Both the position numbers and the translations under genes were made by a program. A model generated the notes under the pieces. That model saw only the letters and a program-made list of their open reading frames with translations. It did no database searches and was not told the DNA's origin. Shown one piece after another: positions 1-9,690 of a DNA stretch of 64,000 nucleotides. Each line of letters opens with the position of its first letter. Position 1 is the first letter of the stretch. The stretch is from Sphingomonadales bacterium. Lineage in GTDB: Bacteria > Pseudomonadota > Alphaproteobacteria > Sphingomonadales > Sphingomonadaceae. Where the stretch lies: contig JADJAC010000011.1 of the NCBI GenBank assembly GCA_016704425.1, positions 1 to 64,000 of the forward strand, written 5' to 3'.

Positions 1-1135
1 CGTGCATTGAAGGGGCCGTCGCCGATCTGACACTGGAGAACCGATTTGCTCAAAAAAGCATGGTCGCGGATGGGGACGACGACGCATGAGGTCGCCATCC
101 GGAAAATGAGATCGTCCAGGATCATCGAGCGTCGCATCTGCCGGCAAAGCTCACCCTGGATTCAAGCTGGAGGCGTATCCCGCGCCGGACCTTCTACCGC
201 TGGTATGACCGCTACCTCGAAGGTGGGCGGCCCAGGCGCTGCAGGATCGCCCTCCCGCGCCGAGCAGGGTGTGGAGACCGGATCCCCGATACCATCCATG
301 ACCAGATCATCGAGATGGCGCTGGAACAGTCGAACTGCTCCCCAAGGGAACTGGCGGTGAGGTTACCGGGCGAACGGACTACACTTCGTCTCCGAAGCCA
401 CTGTTTTACCGGCTGCTCAAGGCTGACTTACGATCACCAGCCCGGCCTACGTGGTCATCAAGGCGACCAGCAAAGTTCCACACCAAAACAGCGCGGCCCA
501 ACCAGATGTGGCAAACCGACTTCACCTACTTCAAGATCATCGGTTGGGGCCGGATGTACCCTATCCACGGTGCTCGACGACTTCACACGCTACATCATCA
601 GTTGGGCAATTCAGCACCATGCGGGCCGAGGACGTTCACCGACGCTGGACTCGCTACAGGCTTCAGGCTGCTCGTCGGCCCATTACGGTGCACAAACGCC
701 GGCTGCTCAGCGATAATGGACCCGTAACTATCGCGGGCGAGGTGGCCGATTATATCGAGGCCCAAAAAACGAACCATGTGCGCGGCGCCCGATCCGTCCA
801 CAAGACAAGGGGCAAGATCAGGCGCTGGCACCGGACTCTCTCAAGAACCGTATCCTATAGGAAAACTACTTCCTACCCGGCGACCTCGAGGCCCAGATCG
901 AGGCCTTCATCGGGCATTACAACCACCGGCGCTACCATGAGAGGCCTCGACAACATAACGCCTGCCGACGCCTACTTCGGCGGGGCCGAAGCCATCATCA
1001 AACAACGAGAAAGGGTCAAACGACACACCATCGAAGATCGGCGCTTACAGCACCGCAAGATCGCCGCATCAACCAAACGGACAAGGCCGACACTCCACTA
1101 ATTTTGCAGCCGTAAGTGCCATTTGACGACGGACG
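1..1135 (+). pseudogene. Decayed IS3-family transposase copy, 5' part beyond the window edge
   Basis: Base by base this stretch follows the complete element at 15880-17022, with many substitutions and indels. Scraps of the transposase appear in all three frames: the first-domain tail (41-110), the catalytic-core start with QTDFTYFKIIGWG (about 515-550), the second-Asp region LLSDNGP (about 700-722) and the tail RHTIEDRRLQHRK (about 1020-1065). The stop codon of the intact copy is lost. The right end GACGACGGAC at about 1124-1134 matches the right end of the other copy. The left 370 bases of the element lie outside the window. Non-functional. Confidence 0.9.
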
Positions 1136-1137
1136 CT

Positions 1138-1530
1138 GATTGAAGCATAATCAACATAGGACGTGATTGCGGTGACCGTAATATTGTGCGACTTCCCGGT
1201 TGTGCGAAGCGCGCCAATAATCGGTTATTTGCGTGAGGCCGAGTAGCGGAAGTGGTCGAGGCCCGCATTCTGGCGCTATCTCGGTCGGCGTCAATCCGCT
1301 GCTCGCGCGTTGAAGGGTGCGGGCAGAAAAGCGCGCAAAGAGCTGGATCGGTAAACGGCGGGGCTTGCGAGCAGCGGGTCTGATATTGGGGTGCCTGCGG
1401 ATCGCTCTTGTCGCGCCAGCCGTTCAGGTTGAGCTCGAAATTCAATCTGCTTGAGGGTTCCCAGTCGAGCAGAAGACGGGCGGCATAGTAATTGACCTGA
1501 CCCAGCGTGGTCTCCACCAGAGAATATCTT
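1138..1530 (-). pseudogene. TonB-dependent receptor fragment (remnant)
   Basis: Reading the minus strand gives VNYYAARLLLDWEPSS followed by FELNLNGWRDKSDPQAP, the look of the early beta-barrel region of a sphingomonad TonB-dependent outer-membrane receptor. The frame then shifts near 1300-1320, and a second frame continues with FLPAPFNARAAD. No start, plug domain or C-terminus is present. One edge abuts the IS3 remnant, so the insertion or a deletion beside it probably removed most of the gene. The family call rests on the look of the barrel segment only. Confidence 0.5.
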
Positions 1531-1574
1531 TGCCGAACAATTCGTGAAAGCCAGCAACTGAGCAGGAGGAACAA

Positions 1575-2444
1575 GATGGGTGTGGACAGTCTCGGCTATG
1601 TCGGCCTCAGAGTCAGCGAAACGACTGAATGGGCCAACCTTTTGGAAGGGGTCTTTGGCATGGAGGCCCGACCTGGCGAGGGATCGAACGCGATCGATTA
1701 TCGCCCAGACGACCATCACCATCGCTTTACGCTCTATCCTCCAAAGAGGATAGTGTCGCAGTTGTCGGCTGGGAAGTTACAGCGTGGAGGCCAAGCTTGA
1801 GGAACTTGTTTGCAGAATTGCGTGGCCGCCAGATCGAGGTAATTGCCGGCTCGCAAGCATTGCGAAGAGAGGAAGGTCCGAAAGCTTTACAGCTTCACAT
1901 GCCCAGCCCGTGGTTGGCTCCAACAATGGATCTACTACGGCCCGCTGGTTTCCAATACCCTCTTCAACCCAGGCCGCGGCATTTCGGGTTAGAAGACCGA
2001 GATCTTAGTGGGCTTGGACATATCGTTTTCTGGGTCAAAGACTTGGCTGCCTCAGTCAAATTCTACCAAGACGATCATGGGCTTCCAATATTTCCGACTA
2101 TATTGCCTGGGATGTTCACGATGATGTCTTTCTGCACCGCAATCCTCGTCATCTACCTCCCTGCTCATGGGGGGGGCCCGATCCTGCTGGAGGACTGATG
2201 CCACCGTGGTCGAGGCACAACTCGATTGACGATGTGGGTTACGCCTATGACATCGTTCGCGACCGCAGCATCGGTCATGCTCGATCCGGGCAACGTCGAA
2301 CGATCACGCTGAGTTTTCACCCGCAGACACCTTCAGGCTTCTGGATCGAATATGGCTTTGGTGGGCCGCGAAATCGGGCCCGATTGGGAAATCAAGACAT
2401 ATGACCAACCAATGCTGTGGGGGCATCGGCCTTTGACGGTCTGA
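1575..2444 (+). pseudogene. Extradiol ring-cleavage dioxygenase (VOC/BphC-like), frameshifted
   Basis: It starts MGVDSLGYVGLRVSETTEW after a ribosome site (AGGAGGAAC at 1563-1571). The order is that of two-domain vicinal-oxygen-chelate dioxygenases: an N-terminal domain up to about 1900, then GLGHIVFWVKDLAASVKFYQ (2008-2068), which opens the catalytic domain, and the family-typical ending SGFWIEYGFGG (about 2335-2372) and DWEIKTYDQPMLWGHRP. At least four frame changes (near 1750, 1850, 2090 and 2190) break it. The functional ancestor would have opened a catechol-type ring between C2 and C3, fitting the meta-cleavage genes at 7925-10718. Confidence 0.75.
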
Positions 2445-2449
2445 CACAA

Positions 2450-3556
2450 ATGGGCCTCTCAGCAATGCCTTGCCCGGATTGATGAGCGCGACGCGTCCGC
2501 GTACGGCTGGCATCGCGACCGCACGGCAACAGGCGGTCCCCGGCCCAATGGCTGGAGTGGTGCTTGGCGTCAAAGACGTCATCGACGTTGCCGGGATGCT
2601 GACAACCCACGGTTCTGCGATATTGCGAGAACATCGCGAGCCATGACACGAAGCGGTCAAGAGACTTCGATCGGCCGGCGCTATTGTCCCGGCAAGACGC
2701 GACAGCTGAATCCGCTGCCTTCATACCAATCCACGCCAGTCAATCCGGCGCAAGCCCGGCCAACACCAGGGCGGATCGTCAAACAAGCTCGCGGCAGTGG
2801 TTGCAGACGGCTGGTTCCGACATCGCTCTCGGCACGCAGACCGCAGGCTCCATGATACGCCCGGCCAGTTTCTGCGGCACCATTGCTTTCAAACCGAGCT
2901 TCGGTGCCACCCTCTCGAAGGCGTGTCGGAGACATCGTCCAGCCTGGCACCGCGTTCGCCGAAATCTGGAATTGCTCGATGCTGCTGACGCGGTGCTTTC
3001 GGGTGAATTCGATAAACGCGAGTCACGCCGGGACTTGCGCATCGGTATCTGTCGTATGCCTGCATGGCCGGCGGCAGATGTTGAAATGAAAAATGCGCTG
3101 TTTGAATTCAGCGAAGCGTTGAACACTGCCGGCTTCAAGACATGCGAGATCGAACTTCCACAGTGCTTTGAAGGGTTGAACGAAGCCCAGGCCATTATCC
3201 ATCGCTACGAGGCCGCGCGCTTGGCCATATCAGGCGCAATAATCCCGAGCAGATCAGTGAAGTATTCCGGAACATGATCGACGCAGGATCAGCCGATAGC
3301 GAGGGAGACGTATCAAGCCTGTCTCTCCCTGCAGAAGAAATGCCAAGCTGCGATTTCGGAAGTGTTCTCAGCCGCCGACGTACTGCTAGCGCCCGCCGCT
3401 CCGGGATGCGCGCCGGAAGGGCTTGAGTCTACGGGCGATCCGGCTTTCCAACGAATCTGGACGGCTATCGGTGCACCTTGCCTGTGTTTTCCGGCTGCTT
3501 AGATGCTTGCAGATGCCAAATTGATAATCGCGCATGCCGCCTTGAGGGAGACTTGA
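2450..3556 (+). pseudogene. Amidase-signature family hydrolase, frameshifted
   Basis: Several frames together give an amidase-signature protein: ARIDERDAS near 2475, MAGVVLGVKDVIDVAGM (about 2550-2600), the Gly/Ser nucleophile neighbourhood SDIALGTQTAGSMIRPASF (2818-2874) with the following GTIAFKPS, LRIGICRMPAWP (about 3035-3070), DVLLAPAAPG (about 3378-3410) and a C-terminus MLADAKLIIAHAALRET ending at the TGA of 3554-3556. Frames change near 2520, 2640, 2730, 2900 and 3280, so no full enzyme can be made. The stop lies 2 bases before the next start, which preserves an operon arrangement. The substrate is unknown. Confidence 0.75.
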
Positions 3557-3558
3557 GC

Positions 3559-4871
3559 ATGGAACCGACTGCCCCAATGCCATTCACGCCGGAAATGGAC
3601 GCCGCATTTGCAAAAGCCAAAGCAAAGCTCGATCCTGCGCGTTTGAAGCAACTGCTGTTGACCAGACCAACATCCACTCTCCCACAGGCGCCACGCGCGA
3701 GATCGTGGGGTTGTTGCTGGCCACATGGAAAGATCGGGCTGAAGCCGACGCTTGACCCCATGACGGAAATATCGGCCAACATTGGGCGAACGCCGCGGCA
3801 TGGGGCGCCACTTTGCTGCTCTATTCGCCGATCGACACCCACCTCGAAGGTGACGAAAGCGATTTTCCTTGGGCTGGCCCAGAGCAATTCGTCGACCTAA
3901 AGCCGGAAGCCAGCATGGTCGATGACTGGGTGTACGGGCTCGGCTCATCAAACCCCAAGGCATTGGCCGCCAGCTTGATGGAAGTGGCAACCGCTCTCAT
4001 TGAATCGGACGTGCCGATGCTGGGGAATTTGAATGTTGGCTTGGCAGATGGCGGCATGCCCGTCACCATTCCCTGGCGCGACAATGCGGGCATGAGTCAT
4101 GGTGTGCACCACCTGCTCAGTCGCGGCATGGCGCCCGACTTCGCGATCATCATGAAGCCCTGGAATTGGGTATATCATGAAGAGCCTGGCATGGGCTGGT
4201 TCAAGATCCAAGTCAAAGGTACAATGGGCTATGCCGGTGTACCGCGCGGAACCCCGGGGTTCCGCAGTTCAATCATGCCGGCAGCAACGGTGATCCTCGA
4301 GCTCGAGCAATGGCTGATAGATTATCGGAGAAAAATCGGTCCGGCGACGTTTATCCATGGCTGGATCGGTGGCGTTCGCAGTGGCTGGCCCGAACGCCCG
4401 TCCTTTCCCAGCGCGGTCACCGAAATCTTCTTCGATGTACGCATCAATCCCCGAACCAGCCCTGGAGAGGTGAAGGCCCAATTTGAAGAATTCATGCGCA
4501 CGCTCGCCACCAGATATCCAGACATAGCGTGTGATTGGGAAATGTATGGCTCTGCTCCTGGTGGAACCACTGATCCGGCAAACTGGATCATCCAATCGGC
4601 CCGGCGCGCTTGGGAACATGTCGAAGGGCGCGCATATTCTCGTCCCGATCCACTTGGGGGCCAGACGGATGGTGCGGCTTTGCGCCGGCTCGGCGTGCCA
4701 ACGGCCCGTATCGGCTGGCCTTGGCCAGCGGAGGGTTCACCGCTCCCAATTGCTGAAGGTCTGGGTGGGATGGGCGCGACCTATATCCCCGATCTTATGC
4801 CGTGCCTTGAGAAGATTCTTTTCGCATGCATCGACACGCTCATGCGTCCACGTAGTGAACTGGGACTGTGA
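3559..4871 (+). pseudogene. M20-family metallopeptidase/deacylase, N-terminal frameshifts
   Basis: It starts MEPTAPMPFTPEMDAAF. The frame is lost near 3660, regained near 3715 (GLKPTLDPMTEIS) and lost again near 3785. From about 3813 a single frame runs to 4871 and holds LYSPIDTHLEGD, the metal-binding region of M20 (ArgE/DapE/ACY1) enzymes, and later DIACDWEMYGSAPGGTT and DPLGGQTDGAALRRLG. The 3' 352 codons are clean, so damage is confined to the first third. The stop overlaps the GTG start of the SDR gene (GTGA). Next to an amidase, it may have hydrolysed an amide bond in the same pathway; this is inference. Confidence 0.7.
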
Positions 4872-5614
4872 GCCAGACTGGAAAAATTGCCGTCATAACC
4901 GGTGCAGGATCGGGGATCGGACGAGCCGTGGCCCTGCGACTGGCAGCACAAGGGGCGACAGTTGTGCTCAATGGTCGAAATGCCGACAAGCTGGAAGCTG
5001 TTGCCAAGGAGATTGCGCAACGAAAGGGAGCGGCGGTCGTAAGGCCCGGAGACATTTCGCAGAGAAGCGGAGTATCTTCGCTTATCAATGGTATCGGCAG
5101 CGAGTTTGGTCGCCTTGATCTTGCCTTCAACAACGCTGGCGGACACGCGGATTTCAAGCCCCTTCATACGGTTCCTGATGATGAAAGCGAATGGGTCATC
5201 GACCTCAACTTCAAGGCCGTCTATTACTGCATGGTCGAACAGTTGGGTTGGATGATCAACCAGGGCAATGGCGCGATCGTTAATGCAGCCTCTATCTTTG
5301 GCCTGCGAGGCGTTGGCGGCATTTCACACTATGTCGCCGCAAAGCATGCCGTAATCGGGCTGACCAGATCAGCAGCGCTTGACTACGCTTCAAAAGGAAT
5401 TCGCATCAACGCTGTTTGTCCGGGCGCGACCGATACTCCCAACTTGCGGCGCGTGACACATGACGACATTCACGCTTTCGATGCGGTAATACCGCAAGGC
5501 AGGCTTGCCCGCGCAGAAGAGATTGCAGATGCAGTTGCCTGGCTGCTGTCAGACGAGGCCCGCTACGTCACTGGGGCAACTCTTGCCGTCGATGGCGGAA
5601 TGTCTGCGAGTTAA
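4868..5614 (+). CDS. Short-chain dehydrogenase/reductase (SDR), 248 aa
   Basis: Classical SDR of usual length and complete. The nucleotide-binding motif TGAGSGIG is at residues 11-18, NNAG at 88-91, N114, and the catalytic Ser142, Tyr155 and Lys159 (YVAAK). It ends with the typical VTGATLAVDGG. NAD(P)-dependent oxidation or reduction of an alcohol/ketone is expected; the substrate is not readable. The GTG start at 4868 overlaps the stop of the M20 pseudogene, so it was the last gene of the decayed dioxygenase-amidase-peptidase operon. It is the first intact gene in the window, and its expression may suffer from the broken genes ahead. Confidence 0.85.
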   Translation: MSQTGKIAVITGAGSGIGRAVALRLAAQGATVVLNGRNADKLEAVAKEIAQRKGAAVVRPGDISQRSGVSSLINGIGSEFGRLDLAFNNAGGHADFKPLHTVPDDESEWVIDLNFKAVYYCMVEQLGWMINQGNGAIVNAASIFGLRGVGGISHYVAAKHAVIGLTRSAALDYASKGIRINAVCPGATDTPNLRRVTHDDIHAFDAVIPQGRLARAEEIADAVAWLLSDEARYVTGATLAVDGGMSAS

Positions 5615-5623
5615 GCGAATGCT

Positions 5624-6193
5624 TTAAGGTGCTCGATTGAGGGTAGCGGATGCCCGCGCAGATTCCTCATATATCCCGGTGAGGATTGAAAGAAGGTCTG
5701 TTGCGTCTTCAACACGGGCTTCAAATTCCGATAGACCTCGAAGCTTTCTGATCAAAATCTCACTTCGGAGTCTTGAATATTCATTGGTAAGAGTCTCGCC
5801 AAGCTTTGTGATGGTATAAGTATAATTCTTGGTTCCAGACTCTTTCAATTTTTCAATCAGTCCTGAGGCCTCAAGCTTACGTAGACTGTATTGAATGTTT
5901 GGCAAATCATCTCGATTCAGCAGCCGCGCAATGGTCGCGCCACTCTTCGGTCGGTTCTGCATCCGGATTACGTGCAGAATGACATGCTCGCCGTGCTTGA
6001 GTTCCGATAGCCCAACCATCTCATCAACCGAAGCGACCCATCGGGCGAAAGCTTCGAGTACACGCAGCACGGCAAATTCAAGTTCGGTTACCTTGAACTC
6101 GGTTTCGTCTTTGGCCAGGTGCCAATTGCGATAATAGGTGGGTTCCATTCGCGGGTGATTACCTCTTTCAAATCTCGGTGTCTTATCCATCAT
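5624..6193 (-). CDS. MarR-type winged-helix transcriptional regulator, 189 aa
   Basis: A winged-helix DNA-binding domain covers about residues 65-135 (GEHVILHVIRMQNRPKSG, then a recognition helix around LPNIQYSLRKLEASGLI), followed by a helical C-terminus suited to dimerisation. The ATG at 6193 overlaps the TGA of the maleate isomerase gene (ATGA), so the two are translationally coupled. MarR-type repressors of this sort control aromatic-acid and nicotinate catabolism (for example NicR, BpsR). The direct repeats upstream of the coupled gene (7039-7071) are a plausible operator. The ligand is unknown. Confidence 0.75.
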   Translation of the reverse strand: MMDKTPRFERGNHPRMEPTYYRNWHLAKDETEFKVTELEFAVLRVLEAFARWVASVDEMVGLSELKHGEHVILHVIRMQNRPKSGATIARLLNRDDLPNIQYSLRKLEASGLIEKLKESGTKNYTYTITKLGETLTNEYSRLRSEILIRKLRGLSEFEARVEDATDLLSILTGIYEESARASATLNRAP

Positions 6194-6945
6194 GCATTCT
6201 GCGAAGACAAGGCAGCACCAAATCCAGACACAATCGGCACGACACTTAGCGCCTTCAGCATTTGGCGCACTGTACAGCTTGAGGCGGTAACCACCGGCAA
6301 TCCGAATTTCTGTTCCGCAGCTTCGATCGCTGCCGCCGCAGGCATCTGCACGCATGCCGAGAGGACAAGTGCCTGCGCTCCTGTCAGGTCAATTTCTGCT
6401 GCAGCATTCAAGGCTAGCTCTGGCGGCCGCCGACCGACAGCAAGATTGTCGGAAATCTCGAGCGCGTGCGCGGCGCAAACCTCTATGCCCTCTGCTTCAA
6501 TATAATCCACCACAGTTTGCGTAAGCGGCTTCATATAAGGCGCGAGAATCGCGACCTTGCCCAAACCTAGCTCCTGTAGTGTGGCAATGAGCGCGCCAGC
6601 ACTTGAAATCACGGCCGCATGTGCGCCTTCCGCTCGTGCCACTTGGGCCAGTTTGGTCTGGCTCTCCCGGTGGTAACCCGGCCCCATCGCCATGATCGCG
6701 ACGAGACAGGCATACCCCATCACGTCAACCCGCGCGTCTGCAAGCTCGGCAGCGCAGCGCAGGCTTTGCGCATCCATCGCGGCGAGCTCTTCCTTGACGA
6801 CATGCATCATCCGCATCCGGCTGGAATGGAACGTGAATCTTTCAGGAAATTGAGCTTCCCGTGCCCGCAGCATTGCAGGAATTTCCGTTTCCATAGTTGT
6901 ATTTGAACTCGGAACAATTTGTCCGATCCGATAGGTCTGGGTCAT
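6190..6945 (-). CDS. Maleate cis-trans isomerase (Asp/Glu racemase superfamily), 251 aa
   Basis: It starts MTQTYRIGQIVPSSNTTMET, the highly conserved N-terminus of maleate isomerases such as NicE. Two cysteines expected for the cofactor-free mechanism are present at Cys80 (GYACLVAIM) and Cys198 (LSACVQMP), close to Cys82/Cys200 of NicE. The enzyme turns maleate into fumarate. The ATG at 6945 was chosen because the conserved N-terminus starts there, although an open frame extends further upstream. In nicotinate degradation this step ends the pathway; here it sits with amidase and meta-cleavage genes. The family is firm, the pathway is inferred. Confidence 0.85.
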   Translation of the reverse strand: MTQTYRIGQIVPSSNTTMETEIPAMLRAREAQFPERFTFHSSRMRMMHVVKEELAAMDAQSLRCAAELADARVDVMGYACLVAIMAMGPGYHRESQTKLAQVARAEGAHAAVISSAGALIATLQELGLGKVAILAPYMKPLTQTVVDYIEAEGIEVCAAHALEISDNLAVGRRPPELALNAAAEIDLTGAQALVLSACVQMPAAAAIEAAEQKFGLPVVTASSCTVRQMLKALSVVPIVSGFGAALSSQNA

Positions 6946-7038
6946 ATCTTGGTGGCCTGATTGGTTGAACCTAAGGAGACCTGACAGAGCCAGTGAAGGC
7001 GGCTCGACAACGTCACGCGCCAACTGTTCACATGATTA

Positions 7039-7071
7039 TCAATCGAATGTCAATCGAATGTCAGTCGATTG
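7039..7071. promoter_or_regulatory. Three phased 11-bp repeats, probable operator of the isomerase-marR operon
   Basis: TCAATCGAATG occurs twice head to tail (7039-7049, 7050-7060), followed by a 9/11 copy TCAGTCGATTG (7061-7071). The second and third copies also form an inverted repeat CAATCGA-N7-TCGATTG (7051-7071). The block lies between the IclR stop and the maleate isomerase start. The 11-bp period puts all copies on one face of the helix. The MarR protein of this operon is the obvious candidate binder. Confidence 0.5.
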
Positions 7072-7081
7072 CATACGGGCA

Positions 7082-7867
7082 TCAGAAAGACTTGGCTAGC
7101 TCGATCTGGCGTTCTGCCGCGGCCCGAGTAACGCGCTTTGCCAGTTCGGCCGCAGCCTTGGCGATCGCAACGTCACCTAACGAAAGATACCCAGCCCGGC
7201 CAAAGGACAGTGAAACGGCGAAGCATATCTTATGCCCCGGGCTTACCACTGGCGCTGCACAACAGAAGAGGCCGACCGCAATCTCCTCCCGATCCCAGGC
7301 AATCCTGCTGACCTTCGCGCGCTCAAACTCCTCCCGCACCAGCGAGGCGTCAGTAATCGTAGCGGTCGTGAGTGGAACAAATGGACCAGACGAGAGATAG
7401 GCGTTCAGGCCCTCCGGCGGGAGATGTGCAAGCAGGATCTTGCCCAGCGCAGAACAATAGGCTTCGAGCTGGCTCCCTTCTCTCGTGAAGACGTTACCCG
7501 AATCCGAGCCTTCCCTGACAAGGTATGTCACCATGCCATCTTCCAGGACTCCAAGATGGGCAACGCAATTGAGCTTCGCCGCAAACTTTTTCAGGATAGG
7601 GCGACCGATAGCTGTAATTTCTTGCCAGTCCGAGACGTGCCCCAACATGTCGCGCAGATGTGTGCCTGCAATGTGACGTCCGCGGGAAATCTCGATGAGG
7701 AACCCATCGCTGACCAGAGTGCGCACGATCCTGTGCGCGGTAGCATGAGGTATCCCTAGTTGCCCGGCGTGATCCATAGTCGTCTTCGCACCTCCATCCG
7801 CAACAATGGCCTCGAGCAGCTGCAGAGAACGCGTTAGGGACGCAATTTTTGGTGTGCCATATCTCAT
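7082..7867 (-). CDS. IclR-family transcriptional regulator, 261 aa
   Basis: N-terminal helix-turn-helix (SLTRSLQLLEAI, then LGIPHATAHRIVRTLVSDGF, about residues 8-52) followed by the IclR effector domain (ENC-type segment LNCVAHLGVLEDGMV, LEAYCSALGKILLAHLP, and a C-terminal lobe ICFAVSLSF). The ATG at 7867 is used; an in-frame TTG at 7888 is an alternative. It is divergent from the hydratase-dehydrogenase-aldolase operon, so it most likely controls that operon in response to an aromatic compound or pathway intermediate. Confidence 0.85.
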   Translation of the reverse strand: MRYGTPKIASLTRSLQLLEAIVADGGAKTTMDHAGQLGIPHATAHRIVRTLVSDGFLIEISRGRHIAGTHLRDMLGHVSDWQEITAIGRPILKKFAAKLNCVAHLGVLEDGMVTYLVREGSDSGNVFTREGSQLEAYCSALGKILLAHLPPEGLNAYLSSGPFVPLTTATITDASLVREEFERAKVSRIAWDREEIAVGLFCCAAPVVSPGHKICFAVSLSFGRAGYLSLGDVAIAKAAAELAKRVTRAAAERQIELAKSF

Positions 7868-7879
7868 CTGTTGAGATGA
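7864..7879. promoter_or_regulatory. Inverted repeat over the IclR start codon
   Basis: TCATCT-GTTG-AGATGA is a perfect 6-bp inverted repeat that contains the IclR initiation codon and faces the divergent meta-cleavage operon. It is a candidate autoregulatory IclR operator, on sequence symmetry and position only. Confidence 0.3.
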
Positions 7880-7924
7880 ATAGCACAATCCCTGCTGGTG
7901 ATGTAGCCATGCAGAAAGTAGCTG

Positions 7925-8734
7925 ATGGCAAATTCACTCTTTGCGGGCAGAACAATGGCACACTTAGACGAACCGGCGCGACTCTTGCGGGATGCCTATG
8001 CAGGTGGCGCGATTCCACCGCTTCGTGCTTGGCTGGAGCCGACCGATGCGGCTGGCGCCTATGCTGTGCAGGCAATCAACACGCGCTTTTGGGAGAGCCA
8101 GGGTCGCCGGATCGTCGGGCGCAAGGCGGGTCTGACGGCAAGGGCCGTGCAGCAGCAGCTTGGTGTCGACCAGCCCGACTTCGGGGTTCTTTTTGAAGAC
8201 ATGCGCGTGGCCGATAGCGGGGCGCTGGATCCGGCTCGCTGCATTCAGGCAAAGGCAGAGGCGGAGATTGCCTTTGTGCTGGGCGATGATCTGCCTTCGG
8301 CTGAGACAGGGCTTGAGGACATGGCTAAAGCTGTCGCTGCGGTGCACGCAGCAATCGAGATCGTTGACAGCCGCATAGCAGACTGGAAGATCAGCTTCGC
8401 GGACACCGTCGCCGATAACGGCTCGTCGGCCTTTTTCGTTCTGGCCGACATGGGCCTGCCGCTTGCGGGCCTGGACCTTGAAGGCGCGGCCATGAGCATG
8501 ACCATCAACGGGGAGGTCGTCTCGACCGGCATCGGTGCAGCGGCGCTCGGCAACCCGCTCAACGCGGCAACCTGGCTGGCCCGGACCCTTGCGGCCGCTG
8601 GTGACCCGTTGAAGGCAGGAGACATTCTTCTGGCCGGTGCACTTGGCCCCATGGTTGCCCTGAAGGCTGGTGACAAAGTTAGCGCCGAGATTGCCGGTAT
8701 CGGTGCCTGTTCCTTCACATTCACGGGGGTCTGA
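7925..8734 (+). CDS. 2-keto-4-pentenoate hydratase (lower meta-cleavage pathway), 269 aa
   Basis: A fumarylacetoacetase-fold hydratase of the DmpE/MhpD/BphH type that adds water to 2-hydroxypenta-2,4-dienoate to give 4-hydroxy-2-oxovalerate. Family features are IVGRKAGLT, the metal-ligand segment [24 protein letters not shown] and the C-terminal [12 protein letters not shown]. It starts at 7925 or, more like its relatives in length, at the ATG of 7955. The stop is 2 bases before the next gene, so the three lower-pathway genes form one operon. No obvious defect. Confidence 0.88.
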   Translation: MANSLFAGRTMAHLDEPARLLRDAYAGGAIPPLRAWLEPTDAAGAYAVQAINTRFWESQGRRIVGRKAGLTARAVQQQLGVDQPDFGVLFEDMRVADSGALDPARCIQAKAEAEIAFVLGDDLPSAETGLEDMAKAVAAVHAAIEIVDSRIADWKISFADTVADNGSSAFFVLADMGLPLAGLDLEGAAMSMTINGEVVSTGIGAAALGNPLNAATWLARTLAAAGDPLKAGDILLAGALGPMVALKAGDKVSAEIAGIGACSFTFTGV

Positions 8735-8736
8735 GC

Positions 8737-9690
8737 ATGGCCAAGACCAAAGTAGCCATTATCGGTTCGGGCAACATCGGCACGGACCTGATGATCAAGG
8801 TCATGCGTCTGTCGGACGTACTGGAAATGGGCGTGATGGTGGGCATCGATCCTGCATCTGACGGGCTTGCGCGTGCCAGGCGCATGGGCGTGGCGACCAC
8901 CCACGAAGGGATCGACGGTCTTATGGGCATGGCCGAGTTCGAGGACGTCAGCATCGTCTTTGATGCTACCAGCGCGGCTGCGCACAAGCGCAACAGCGAG
9001 CTGGTCCTGGCCGCAGGCAAGCGGATGGTCGACCTGACCCCGGCGGCCATCGGTCCCTATGTGATCCCTCCCGTCAATGGCGATACCTTCCTCGACGCGA
9101 AGAACGTCAACATGGTCACCTGTGGTGGCCAGGCGACAATCCCCATCGTTGCGGCTGTCAACCGCGTCGCCAAGGTGCATTATGGCGAGATCGTCGCTTC
9201 CATCGCTTCAAAGAGCGCAGGCCCCGGCACGAGGGCCAATATCGACGAGTTCACCGAGACGACGAGCCAGGCGATCATGGACGTTGGCGGAGCAGCGCGA
9301 GGCAAGGCAATCATCATCCTCAACCCGGCCGAGCCGCCCCTGATCATGCGCGACACAGTCTATTGCCTTTGCGAAGACGCAGACCGCGATGCGATCCGCC
9401 AGTCGATCGAGGATATGGTTGCTGAAGTTCAGGCCTATGTTCCAGGCTACCGGCTGAAGCAGGCGGTTCAGTTCGAGAGTATTGGCTCCAACCGCCCCTT
9501 GCGGATCCCCGAGATGGCGACCTTGGGACAAACCGAGTTCACCGGGCTCAAGGTCAGTGTCTTTCTCGAGGTAGAAGGCGCGGCCCATTATCTGCCCGCC
9601 TATGCCGGCAACCTCGATATCATGACCTCTGCGGCCATGAAGACAGCGGAGAAGATCGCCGTGCGCATGCGCGAAGGAGTGGCAGCATGA
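8737..9690 (+). CDS. Acetaldehyde dehydrogenase (acylating), 317 aa
   Basis: DmpF/MhpF-type enzyme converting acetaldehyde, NAD+ and CoA to acetyl-CoA. The NAD-binding motif GSGNIG is at residues 10-15 and the catalytic Cys129 lies in [10 protein letters not shown]. The segment [15 protein letters not shown] and a C-terminal dimer/aldolase-contact region follow. Length is normal for the family. The stop overlaps the aldolase start (ATGA at 9687), in keeping with the physical aldolase-dehydrogenase complex that channels acetaldehyde. Confidence 0.92.
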   Translation: MAKTKVAIIGSGNIGTDLMIKVMRLSDVLEMGVMVGIDPASDGLARARRMGVATTHEGIDGLMGMAEFEDVSIVFDATSAAAHKRNSELVLAAGKRMVDLTPAAIGPYVIPPVNGDTFLDAKNVNMVTCGGQATIPIVAAVNRVAKVHYGEIVASIASKSAGPGTRANIDEFTETTSQAIMDVGGAARGKAIIILNPAEPPLIMRDTVYCLCEDADRDAIRQSIEDMVAEVQAYVPGYRLKQAVQFESIGSNRPLRIPEMATLGQTEFTGLKVSVFLEVEGAAHYLPAYAGNLDIMTSAAMKTAEKIAVRMREGVAA

